A DNA stretch of 36,681 nt from Clostridiales bacterium (lineage in GTDB: Bacteria > Bacillota > Clostridia > Oscillospirales > CAG-272). Where the stretch lies: positions 1-36,681 of the forward strand of contig JAEEKG010000011.1 of NCBI GenBank assembly GCA_016282315.1. The letters run 5' to 3'. The position numbers and the translations under genes are program-made. Shown piece after piece: positions 9,229 through 15,629 of the stretch (position 1 is its first letter; each line of letters opens with the position of its first letter). Under the pieces are notes generated by a model. That model ran no database searches, was not told where the DNA came from, and saw only the letters and a list, made by a program, of their open reading frames with translations.

Positions 9229-10107
9229 ATGTCAATGGATGTAAGAATTACTCAAAAAGGGTTCTTTAAAAACTATTTAACCATTAATGCAATAATTGGA
9301 AGTGAACTATGTTATGGAAAAAGCGATCCATATCTAAGATTGGTTCCAAACGAAAGAGATGGTGACGAATTCTTCGTTTATCTACCGAACTATCCGGGTC
9401 GTGGAATATATGTAAAGTTTAACGAAAAGAATCTAAAAAACATAGATTTGAAACTTCTTTTCCCATCATTGACTGAAGAAGTCAGGGCATTTTTTAATTT
9501 AATAAGACGACTATCTCAATTGTGGAAATGTTCAATCGAAATTGACGGAAATGTAATTGACCCCAAAAACCTGGACGCAAAAGAAAAAGATACAATTGCT
9601 TTCAATACCAATGTGTTTGATATGCTATGCAAGGAAATACTTGATGGCAAAATGCAAAAATGGACTATGCCATGCGTGTGTTTTCCAATTGAAGCGGGAA
9701 AAGAGGAAGCCGAGAAGTTTTTGGGCAGAAATGATTTGTTTCAAAAGTGGATTCTGGATCTCCAACTTCCAGATTACTATTATGGGGCACCTGTACTTCG
9801 TGAATCGAACAAAACTGTGGTCGGCACTTTTGTTGTTACATTTGATACTGAGACTATTCTCCCGCTTGTTCCTTCTATTCCCGATGGGACTACAGATACG
9901 GACACTGGAGAACCTGTTGAATGCAAACAATATCATGTAAACTTCTATAATTATAGAAGATCCAGTATGTTGCCTGACGATATTGAATATAACAAGTTTT
10001 TGGGATTAATACCAAGTGAAAAAAAGGCTCGATTCGATGAAGGTCATATCTTAATAAAGCTCAGCGAAGATGATATAAAGCAGATCATTTCAAACAGTAA
10101 AAAGTAA
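9229..10107 (+). CDS. Uncharacterised protein, possible DUF4299 family
   Basis: A 292-residue soluble protein without signal peptide or membrane span. The arrangement of the N-terminal third (YGKSDPYLRLVP, then a VYLPNYPGRG turn, then FPSLTEEVRAFFNLIRRLSQLW leading to a short SIEIDGNVI strand) reminds me of DUF4299, a family of unknown function found in Firmicutes, but this is recognition by pattern and is weak. No catalytic motif is evident. AGGAGA lies about ten bases before the ATG; a second in-frame ATG two codons later is an alternative start. It follows the winged-helix gene after 31 bases without a terminator and is the last gene before the strong terminator at 10129, so it belongs to the topoisomerase transcript. 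Base composition looks more AT-rich than the topoisomerase genes. Confidence 0.6.
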   Translation: MSMDVRITQKGFFKNYLTINAIIGSELCYGKSDPYLRLVPNERDGDEFFVYLPNYPGRGIYVKFNEKNLKNIDLKLLFPSLTEEVRAFFNLIRRLSQLWKCSIEIDGNVIDPKNLDAKEKDTIAFNTNVFDMLCKEILDGKMQKWTMPCVCFPIEAGKEEAEKFLGRNDLFQKWILDLQLPDYYYGAPVLRESNKTVVGTFVVTFDTETILPLVPSIPDGTTDTDTGEPVECKQYHVNFYNYRRSSMLPDDIEYNKFLGLIPSEKKARFDEGHILIKLSEDDIKQIISNSKK

Positions 10108-10128
10108 AAGAATTCAATACTCAAATAG

Positions 10129-10172
10129 CCACCTTTGGATCATGATTGTAATTATACAAAGGTGGTTTTTGT
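10129..10172 (+). terminator. Intrinsic terminator of the topoisomerase operon
   Basis: CCACCTTTG (10129-10137) pairs perfectly with CAAAGGTGG (10157-10165). The stem can extend by two outer pairs, the loop is about 19 bases, and a T-rich run follows. It separates the topoisomerase operon from the XRE cassette. Confidence 0.85.
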
Positions 10173-10195
10173 TGTATTTTTTTCTTTTTGTGTTT

Positions 10196-10228
10196 ATTGT
10201 TGACAAGTTGTAAACAATCAGTTACAAT
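10196..10228 (+). promoter_or_regulatory. Promoter with overlapping palindromic operator, XRE cassette
   Basis: TTGACA (10200-10205), a 17-base spacer and TACAAT (10223-10228) form a near-consensus promoter. A 23-base palindrome centred on G10207 spans 10196-10218. Its outer arms are ATTGTT and AACAAT, its inner arms ACAA and TTGT, and only the pair 10202/10212 is mismatched. It covers the -35 box and most of the spacer, where a dimeric repressor would block RNA polymerase. The XRE protein encoded immediately downstream is the obvious candidate to bind it. GGGGA seven bases before 10264 is the ribosome binding site. Confidence 0.7.
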
Positions 10229-10263
10229 TATATCAGCAATTAAAACATATTGGGGATAAAAAA

Positions 10264-10626
10264 ATGATAACAGAATTTGGAAAATTATTAAGAATCATAA
10301 GAATCAACAGCGGTGATAGTTCAAAAGAAATGGCTAAAAAACTTAATTTGTCACCTTCTTACCTGTCTGCTATTGAAAACGGAAAAAGAAGCATTCCAAT
10401 GGACATGGAAAAGCAGCTTTGCAATGCATATCCATTGACTGAAACAGATAAAGATAAAATTCATAAGGCAATATTCAATTCAAGTGATTTAATAAAGATC
10501 AATTTAACTGACTTTGCAGAAAAAAAGCAAAAACTGATATTTGCAATTACAAGAAATGATATTCCGGAAGAAACCATTGATAAAATGTTTAATCTTCTAG
10601 ATAACGAGGCAAAGGACAACAAATAA
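10264..10626 (+). CDS. XRE-family transcriptional regulator, probable autorepressor
   Basis: A 120-residue protein with a helix-turn-helix of the Cro/C1 (HTH_3) type at residues 4-55. FGKLLRIIRINSG begins helix 1, KEMAKKLNLSPSYLSAIENGKRSIP is the HTH itself (the LSPSYLSAIENGKR pattern is diagnostic), and the remaining 60 residues are a charged helical tail that may serve dimerisation. It is the first gene of the cassette, directly behind the palindrome-bearing promoter. Its TAA stop overlaps the next gene's ATG (TAATG), which couples their translation. Autoregulation is inferred from this layout. Base composition is AT-rich compared with the topoisomerase genes upstream. The signal it senses cannot be told from the sequence. 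Confidence 0.87.
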   Translation: MITEFGKLLRIIRINSGDSSKEMAKKLNLSPSYLSAIENGKRSIPMDMEKQLCNAYPLTETDKDKIHKAIFNSSDLIKINLTDFAEKKQKLIFAITRNDIPEETIDKMFNLLDNEAKDNK

Positions 10627-12440
10627 TGGAACCGACACCATCAAGCAGAATGCTTATTGGATTCGGAAACATTGTTGTTAAACTTAAAGATGACGAAGAA
10701 AACAGTTCAAAAGCATCAATTATCGGTGCTCATGGTTATTGTACTCTAAGCATAATCGACAATGCCAAGTTTCGTTCAAAGTTTGGCAATTCTGTTTCTA
10801 TAGTTTCACCTAAAATACGTAAGAACACAATTGACTTGATTAAGCAATTGTGTTCTAAGTCGTTGTCTGATTTTTTTGCTGATAACAATTTGACATATAC
10901 AGAAGCTCAATCAAAAATAAGTCAAATCAGCAAATATATTTTGGATGATGTGTCTGATAGCACTGAATTAGAATTGTTTGGTTTAAAGATAACGGAGCTA
11001 GAACTCGAATCTTTAAGTGTAAGTGAGCCTGATGACAATATTACTTATGAAATATTAGATAACAAAGACAATAAAAAGATAAATTATGCATTAGCTTTGT
11101 CTTTTCTATCTGTTACTGTTGCACTGATTATTATTCTTTCGAGTATTGGACTTAATAAAAAACAGCAACCAGAGATTTCTTCAACAGTTGTAACAGAGGA
11201 AATTTCTTCTGTTGATGAAACAACCACAACACAAGAATCAACTACAAGCGACAAACCTTTAAATTTATTTCAAATCAAGTACGGAGAAACATACAAATAT
11301 GGATGTTTGACATTTAGATATGACTTTGATGGCTGGTGCATTTGTGAATGTGATGAAGGAGCAATCGATGTTGTTATTCCCGAAGAAGTAAAAGGTGCTC
11401 CTGTTTATAGGATAGACAAAGAAGTCTTCAGCGACATGTCTGAATTGGAGCATATCAAATTGCCCAGTTCTCTTCTAATTATCGCTGATAATGCATTTCA
11501 TAACTGCGGATCTTTGAGAGAAATAGTTTTCCCCGAAAACTTGAAATTTATCGAAGATAGCGCATTTAATAGTTGTTCAAGACTAAAAACCATAACAATA
11601 CCGGATAGTGTTATAAGTATTGGAAATTTTGCTTTTGAAAGCTGCTCAGAATTAGTTGAGTTTAATATCCCTGCAAGTGTAACCCGTTTGGGCAATAAAT
11701 TTGTTGGCTCATGTCAAAAACTAAAAACACTTACAGTTGACGAAAACAACACAGTATACTATGGTTCAGGCAACTGTGTTATAGAAAAAGAAAGCAAAGC
11801 AATAATTGCCGGGTGCAATTCAAGTATTATTCCAAATGATGGAAGAATTAAGGTTATTAATGAAAGTGCATTTGAATTATGCGGTGGTTTCAAAAACATA
11901 AAAATCCCTGAAGGAGTAGAAAGAATAGAATTTTTAGCATTTGGCTATTGTTTCAATCTTAGAAGTGTAACCATACCAAAAACCGTAACCTTCATTTCAA
12001 GTGGCGCTTTTAATGGTTCATTTGATTTGGAGACGCTGGTAGTAGAACCAGGAAATCCGATTTATCACTGTAGTAACAATTGCATAATTGAAACAAATAC
12101 TAAAACAATGGTTTTGGGTGGCAACAAGAGTGTTATTCCTGATGATGGAAGTGTGGTTGAAATTGGAGACAATGCATTTGAAAGAAGAGATCGTCTGACA
12201 ACAATTACTGTTCCTGAAGGAGTAACAAAAATTGGAGATTGGGCATTCTCTCAATGCTATAGTTTAATAAGTGTATATTTGCCATCAACATTAACAGATA
12301 TCGGAATTGATGTTTTCAAATTTGATGATAATCTATTAGATATTTATTACAACGGAACTGAAGAAGATTGGAATAAAATAATGATGGATGATAATAAGTT
12401 TAAAGGCATTACCATTCATTTTCTCAAAGATACTGATTAG
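10626..12440 (+). CDS. SPFH-like domain / transmembrane / LRR_5 surface-repeat fusion protein
   Basis: A 604-residue protein with three parts. Residues 1-135 have no signal peptide and follow the layout of bacterial SPFH domains of the 'virion core protein' type: a strand-rich start, GYCTLSIIDNAKF, a long helix LIKQLCSKSLSDFF, then ELELFGLKITELELESLSV, which matches the usual closing strand and helix. This domain call is moderate. Residues 153-176 form one strongly hydrophobic membrane segment followed by NKKQQ. A Ser/Thr/Glu-rich linker (about 183-210) leads to BspA-like LRR_5 repeats (about 235-590), seen as IPEEV, FSDMSELEHIKLP, FHNCGSLREIVFP, FESCSELVEFNIP and later copies about 23 residues apart, interrupted by two GNCVIE-type inserts. 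The Lys residues after the span and the linker suggest the SPFH part is inside and the repeats outside, though the topology needs testing. It is coupled to the XRE gene and followed by a protease gene. Confidence 0.75.
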   Translation: MEPTPSSRMLIGFGNIVVKLKDDEENSSKASIIGAHGYCTLSIIDNAKFRSKFGNSVSIVSPKIRKNTIDLIKQLCSKSLSDFFADNNLTYTEAQSKISQISKYILDDVSDSTELELFGLKITELELESLSVSEPDDNITYEILDNKDNKKINYALALSFLSVTVALIIILSSIGLNKKQQPEISSTVVTEEISSVDETTTTQESTTSDKPLNLFQIKYGETYKYGCLTFRYDFDGWCICECDEGAIDVVIPEEVKGAPVYRIDKEVFSDMSELEHIKLPSSLLIIADNAFHNCGSLREIVFPENLKFIEDSAFNSCSRLKTITIPDSVISIGNFAFESCSELVEFNIPASVTRLGNKFVGSCQKLKTLTVDENNTVYYGSGNCVIEKESKAIIAGCNSSIIPNDGRIKVINESAFELCGGFKNIKIPEGVERIEFLAFGYCFNLRSVTIPKTVTFISSGAFNGSFDLETLVVEPGNPIYHCSNNCIIETNTKTMVLGGNKSVIPDDGSVVEIGDNAFERRDRLTTITVPEGVTKIGDWAFSQCYSLISVYLPSTLTDIGIDVFKFDDNLLDIYYNGTEEDWNKIMMDDNKFKGITIHFLKDTD

Positions 12441-12452
12441 AGGAATATTTTA

Positions 12453-13169
12453 ATGGATATAGTAACCAAATGTCCTGTATGTGGGAGTCCTCATATAACT
12501 GCCAAAAGATTTGACACATACAAGTGCGATAGTTGTGACACATCTTTCAGAATTAAAGAATCAAATAGTTTAAGCTTATCCACTTCCGAAATATATAAAA
12601 AAACGATAAGCAGCATTTTGGAAATTAACACAATAGTTGATGGTGATGAACAATTCGGCACCGGAATTATTATATCTTCAAAAGGGTATATTTTAACTTG
12701 TGCTCATCTAATTGAAGGTAAAAAAGAAGACCAGACAATAGTCAAGAATTTCTGCGATGCAATTATTGCAAAGAACAAAAATAATGAAAAAATGATAAAA
12801 ACAGAATTGGTTTATTGTGACAGCAGTTTAGATTTGGCACTTCTCTATTCAGAAGAAGCAAAGAATTGCCCAGCCGCCAGTATTTCCAATGAAAAAATAA
12901 AGACCGGTGACAAAATTTGCGCAATAGGAAATAGCAAAGGCGAAGGATTATGTATTGTAGATGGAATTGTAAGTGATTCTTCCAGATATATTGGAAACAA
13001 TGCTTATATGGTCATTTCTGCCCCTGTTACATCAGGTTATTCAGGAGGTCCTGTTTTCAATACAAAAGGAAATTTAATTGGAATAATAAAAGGTGGGCGA
13101 GATGGAGCTGTTGCAATGAATTATGCAATACCATCAAAAATCATCTCATCTTTTGTGCGTGATCACTGA
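12453..13169 (+). CDS. Zinc-ribbon trypsin-like serine protease, cytosolic
   Basis: A 238-residue protein without signal peptide. Residues 1-35 form a zinc ribbon with C7/C10 and C25/C28. Residues 58-236 form a DegP/HtrA-like S1C chymotrypsin fold with a complete triad: H85 in TCAHLIEG, D127 in SSLDLALL and S197 in SGYSGGPVF. There is no PDZ domain, unlike HtrA. The usual TNAHV around the active His is TCAHL here. Because it lacks an export signal, a regulatory cytosolic role at the membrane is more likely than envelope quality control; the SPFH-like domain of the neighbouring protein would face the same compartment. It starts 12 bases after that gene with AGAGG as ribosome binding site and ends the cassette. 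Whether it cleaves the XRE protein, the membrane protein or something else is unknown. Confidence 0.85.
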   Translation: MDIVTKCPVCGSPHITAKRFDTYKCDSCDTSFRIKESNSLSLSTSEIYKKTISSILEINTIVDGDEQFGTGIIISSKGYILTCAHLIEGKKEDQTIVKNFCDAIIAKNKNNEKMIKTELVYCDSSLDLALLYSEEAKNCPAASISNEKIKTGDKICAIGNSKGEGLCIVDGIVSDSSRYIGNNAYMVISAPVTSGYSGGPVFNTKGNLIGIIKGGRDGAVAMNYAIPSKIISSFVRDH

Positions 13170-13187
13170 TATCCGTAACAACAAAAC

Positions 13188-13213
13188 TGGCGCTTGATTT
13201 CTTTCAAGCGCCA
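13188..13213. terminator. Bidirectional hairpin terminator between the protease gene and the small peptide gene
   Basis: TGGCGCTTGA (13188-13197) pairs perfectly with TCAAGCGCCA (13204-13213) around a six-base loop. Reading the minus strand, the hairpin is followed by GTTTTGTTGTT, a good U-rich tail for the small peptide gene. Reading plus, AAATATTT follows, which is weaker. It lies between the two convergent genes and probably serves both. Confidence 0.7.
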
Positions 13214-13219
13214 AAATAT

Positions 13220-13309
13220 TTACATCCAAAACAGAATATTAATTACACCTAAAGCAATTAGTAAACTAGATATGATGATTACTGCAATCAGCAATCCTTT
13301 ACCATTCAT
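13220..13309 (-). CDS. 29-residue hydrophobic membrane peptide
   Basis: The ATG at 13309 is preceded by AGAGGTGA, a near-ideal ribosome binding site seven bases away, and the frame ends at TAA 13220. The translation begins MNGKGLLIAVIIISSLLIAL and ends GVINILFWM: a short polar start with one Lys, then a single hydrophobic stretch long enough to cross a membrane. A promoter lies at 13348-13375 and a terminator directly behind the stop. Promoter, ribosome binding site, open frame and terminator together make a real gene likely. It resembles small membrane proteins and type I toxin peptides in size and character, but no antisense RNA gene was identified, so a toxin role is speculative. It lies convergent to the XRE/LRR/protease cassette. 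Confidence 0.65.
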   Translation of the reverse strand: MNGKGLLIAVIIISSLLIALGVINILFWM

Positions 13310-13347
13310 TTTAAATCACCTCTCAACCAGTAATTGTCGGTACATCT

Positions 13348-13375
13348 ATTATCTGTCTTTGTAAATAAATTTCAA
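13348..13375 (-). promoter_or_regulatory. Promoter of the 29-residue peptide gene
   Basis: Minus strand: TTGAAA (13375-13370), a 16-base spacer and GATAAT (13353-13348). Transcription would begin about 30 bases before the peptide's ATG. The spacer is one base short of ideal. Confidence 0.45.
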
Positions 13376-13389
13376 CGTTCAACACATTG

Positions 13390-13410
13390 TTGTGAAATAA
13401 ATAATCACAA
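13390..13410. repeat. Inverted repeat TTGTGA-N9-TCACAA
   Basis: TTGTGA (13390-13395) and TCACAA (13405-13410) are perfect inverted halves, 9 bases apart and centred about 28 bases upstream of the -35 box of the small peptide promoter. The position suits an activator or regulator site. The half-sites resemble Rex and CRP/Fnr half-sites, but the spacing of nine is wrong for both. Confidence 0.4.
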
Positions 13411-13459
13411 TTGAAAAATATTTACACTTAAGAATGTATAAGTCTATCGTGCAAAAAAT

Positions 13460-13487
13460 CAGGGCTTTGATTAGCCCTGTATTTTTT
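13460..13487. terminator. Bidirectional intrinsic terminator
   Basis: CAGGGCT (13460-13466) pairs with AGCCCTG (13473-13479) around a six-base loop. ATTTTTTT follows on the plus strand, and an A-run (13452-13458) precedes it, giving a U-tail on the minus strand too. No gene is seen directly upstream on either strand, so it may end an unannotated transcript or insulate the small peptide gene from the repeat region. Confidence 0.7.
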
Positions 13488-13498
13488 TCGAAAATAAT

Positions 13499-13744
13499 TG
13501 TAGTAGTCAAGAAAAGTAGACACAAAAAATGTTTTTTTTAATTTTTGTTTTTTTAAAGTGGACATACGCCACATTTTTATCGCATATGTTTTTTCAAAAG
13601 TGGACATTTAGAGTATTTTTTTGAAATTTCAATTTTCAAAAGTGGACATGGTCCCAGAATGTGCCTTTTCACGGCATTTTTTTACGAATTTGGGCTCATC
13701 AGAGAGAACCCGGTGTAGTAGTCAAGATAAGTGGACGCAAAAAA
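13499..13744 (+). mobile_element. Probable insertion-sequence end remnant with 42-bp phased repeats and a 31-bp direct repeat
   Basis: This gene-free stretch holds two kinds of repeat. A 31-base sequence beginning TGTAGTAGTCAAGA occurs at 13499-13529 and again in the same orientation at 13714-13744, with 28 of 31 bases identical. In addition, an AAGTGGACAT-like core ends exactly at 13523, 13565, 13607 and 13649, a strict 42-base period; the last two copies share TTTTCAAAAGTGGACAT and the first is the variant inside the 31-base repeat. The second 31-base copy is out of phase with the others by five bases. Multiple internal repeats of part of the terminal sequence are a known feature of IS21-type ends, where transposase binds. 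No transposase frame is present and no inverted partner end was found, so this is a remnant or a non-autonomous element. The IS assignment is inference. Confidence 0.5.
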
Positions 13745-13784
13745 GAACGATACTTCCAAGCTTAATATTTGGAGGATATCGTTC
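13739..13784 (-). terminator. Terminator of the DUF3048 lipoprotein gene
   Basis: GAACGATA (13745-13752) pairs with TATCGTTC (13777-13784). The stem continues through CTTCCAA with TTGGAGG (one wobble and one bulged A) to a nine-base loop. On the minus strand a run of six U follows, which is the A-run that ends the second 31-base repeat copy. Confidence 0.75.
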
Positions 13785-13817
13785 TGTATTTTTGTTGTTC
13801 AATTATAATCTTATCGA

Positions 13818-15065
13818 TTAATCATAAAAACCGGTTTTTCCTTCGAAAGAAGTATCAACATAACCTATATATGTGTTACCTGCTTCGAGTTTTATTTCAT
13901 TTCCTTTTAAATCAACAAGTGACATCTCAGAAGAAACGCTGCTCTTTGACCAATAACCTTTCTGAACTTTTCCATCACAGAAATAATATACTGTTCCTTG
14001 TCCTGTAGTCTTAATATCTGTCATGTACGGATCTGAAGAGACGCCTGAGTCAATGATCTTTACATCTGTAACAATAACAATCAAATTCTTGAATGACAAT
14101 TGTTTTTTTGTTTCAGAGTCAATGTGCTCATTTCCTTCCTGGAAACGTAAATATGTTTTTGAATTCTCATCGTATCTGTATTCAACAAGGGTGCTTGTTT
14201 GAGTTCCCTGTGCAGTGAATTTAAGTGATACGTATGTTCCGTTATCTAAGCCTTCTGTGTTTCTTATCTCATCCTTTGCAAGATGCTTAATGCTCTCAAG
14301 CACTTTTCCGTTAACTGTACCGCCGGCCTTGACAAATTTAGATGATGCACTTGTTACTGCCTTGATAAGAGCTTCTTTTGTGATACATGTATCATATTGT
14401 AGGTCTTTTCTTTCGCCTCTGTGTCTGATTGTATTAAACAGATCTCCGCCTTCAGCTGTTGCAAACCAGTATTCTGTCTGTGTGTTTATAATCAAATCTG
14501 CACCATTGCTGCCATATCTTTCTCTCAAAAGATTGTATATGTTATATGGAGCATTCTCAGCGCTCGGACCGCCATGGCATACTAATACAGAGTTATGACT
14601 TTGTGCCCAATCTACCATGAATTTACGTGTAGAACGTACATTGCATACATATGGGATTGTCTCATAATCTGAATAAAGAGCCAAAAATCTTGTTATACCT
14701 GGAGCTACGAGTCCTTCGTAAACAATAGAAGCTTCATTTATACCTGCCTGATTTTTCCAAGCCAAATTTGAGTTGTCTACTACAACAGCAATTGGTTTTC
14801 TGTTGGACAAATCCTTTTCACAAGCATAGCCTGTCAATGGATCAATGTAATCACCTGTGTGAATTACATCATCGTTTTTGGTGGTTACTTCTTCTGTGGA
14901 TTTTGAAGAAGTTGTTGTTTCGTCTTGTTTGCTGCTGGTAGTTGCAATAAAATCACTTTCAGTTGTAACATTGTCTGTATTTCCAGTACAACTCACTACC
15001 AAGAAGCAGTGGAAAACAGCTAGTGCAATTGCTATGATTGCAGTTAAAATTTTCTTAGTTTTCAA
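13818..15065 (-). CDS. DUF3048 (YerB-type) lipoprotein
   Basis: A 415-residue secreted lipoprotein. A basic start and hydrophobic stretch end at the lipobox VVSC, with lipidation at C26, followed by a Thr/Ser/Glu-rich linker (about 30-65). The DUF3048 core then appears: IDPLTGYACEKDLSNRKPIAVVVDNS, AGINEASIVYEGLVAPGITRFLALY, VRSTRKFMVDWAQSHNSVLVCHGG. A second DUF3048-type C-terminal domain contains YRYDENSKTYLRF and TGQGTVYYFCDGKVQKGYW. The family includes B. subtilis YerB; its biochemical role is not established to my knowledge. The start is TTG at 15065, with AAGGCGGG upstream and the signal peptide in frame behind it; no ATG fits. It has its own promoter, which overlaps the tadA stop, and its own terminator. 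Confidence 0.9.
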   Translation of the reverse strand: MKTKKILTAIIAIALAVFHCFLVVSCTGNTDNVTTESDFIATTSSKQDETTTSSKSTEEVTTKNDDVIHTGDYIDPLTGYACEKDLSNRKPIAVVVDNSNLAWKNQAGINEASIVYEGLVAPGITRFLALYSDYETIPYVCNVRSTRKFMVDWAQSHNSVLVCHGGPSAENAPYNIYNLLRERYGSNGADLIINTQTEYWFATAEGGDLFNTIRHRGERKDLQYDTCITKEALIKAVTSASSKFVKAGGTVNGKVLESIKHLAKDEIRNTEGLDNGTYVSLKFTAQGTQTSTLVEYRYDENSKTYLRFQEGNEHIDSETKKQLSFKNLIVIVTDVKIIDSGVSSDPYMTDIKTTGQGTVYYFCDGKVQKGYWSKSSVSSEMSLVDLKGNEIKLEAGNTYIGYVDTSFEGKTGFYD

Positions 15066-15098
15066 TTTTATAAACCCGCCTTACACATATTTCAATTA

Positions 15099-15127
15099 AT
15101 TCTATCACACATAATATTTTAAGTCAA
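15099..15127 (-). promoter_or_regulatory. Promoter of the DUF3048 lipoprotein gene
   Basis: Minus strand: TTGACT (15127-15122), a 17-base spacer and TAGAAT (15104-15099). The -35 box overlaps the last codons and stop of tadA, so the lipoprotein gene can be transcribed apart from tadA. Confidence 0.7.
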
Positions 15128-15618
15128 ATAATGGGGTTACTGTTTTTCTTTTCTTTTTCGCGCAGTTTTTTAAAGAATGTCTTCAATAAATCAGCACACT
15201 CTTTTTCCTTAACCTCTGATTCAACTTCGGGCGAGTACTCAAGATTGTCTTCGAGCAGATTTGTTTTTCCTCCAAGTGCTCCAAATCTCATATCCCTTGC
15301 GCCATATACAACTTTATCCAGTCTTGAATTAATAATAGCTCCGGCACACATCGGACATGGTTCAAGAGTGACATACATTGTGCATCCTGTTAATCTCCAC
15401 GAATCTAGCTTTTTACATGCTTTTTTAATCGCATTCATTTCAGCGTGGTTGCATGCACAGTTACTCTTCTCTTTTGTGTTGTGGCCCCTTGCAATTATTT
15501 TTTCATCTTTAACTATAACACAACCGACTGGAACATCTCCCGAATCATCTGTCTTATATGCTTCATAAATTGCTTTATACATGAAATAGTTATCATTTTT
15601 AATCTTCTTTTTTGACAT
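15124..15618 (-). CDS. tadA: tRNA-specific adenosine deaminase TadA
   Basis: TadA converts adenosine to inosine at the wobble position of tRNA-Arg(ACG). The 164-residue protein carries the zinc deaminase signature: HAEMNAI (zinc-binding His and catalytic Glu) and EPCPMCAGAI (two zinc-binding Cys), with the family's VPVGCVIVKDEKIIARGHN before and VVYGARDMRFGALGG after. The chosen ATG at 15618 has AGGAGAG six bases upstream. An in-frame ATG eight codons earlier lies inside the preceding gene and lacks a ribosome binding site. The C-terminal tail is lysine-rich. The upstream CPBP gene ends 11 bases before it, so the two are likely co-transcribed. Confidence 0.93.
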   Translation of the reverse strand: MSKKKIKNDNYFMYKAIYEAYKTDDSGDVPVGCVIVKDEKIIARGHNTKEKSNCACNHAEMNAIKKACKKLDSWRLTGCTMYVTLEPCPMCAGAIINSRLDKVVYGARDMRFGALGGKTNLLEDNLEYSPEVESEVKEKECADLLKTFFKKLREKEKKNSNPII

Positions 15619-15629
15619 AATGTTCTCTC

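Noticed and set aside
13390..13410. Rex or CRP/Fnr binding site
   Set aside because: The half-sites fit, but Rex and CRP sites have six bases between them and this has nine; no such regulator gene is in the window.
13482..13649. CRISPR array
   Set aside because: The regular 42-base period suggested one, but only about 10-17 bases repeat per unit, the intervals are AT-rich without spacer character, and no cas genes are present.
13621..13821. 66-residue plus-strand open frame in the repeat region
   Set aside because: It runs across the 31-base repeat and a terminator hairpin, has no ribosome binding site and no recognisable protein pattern.
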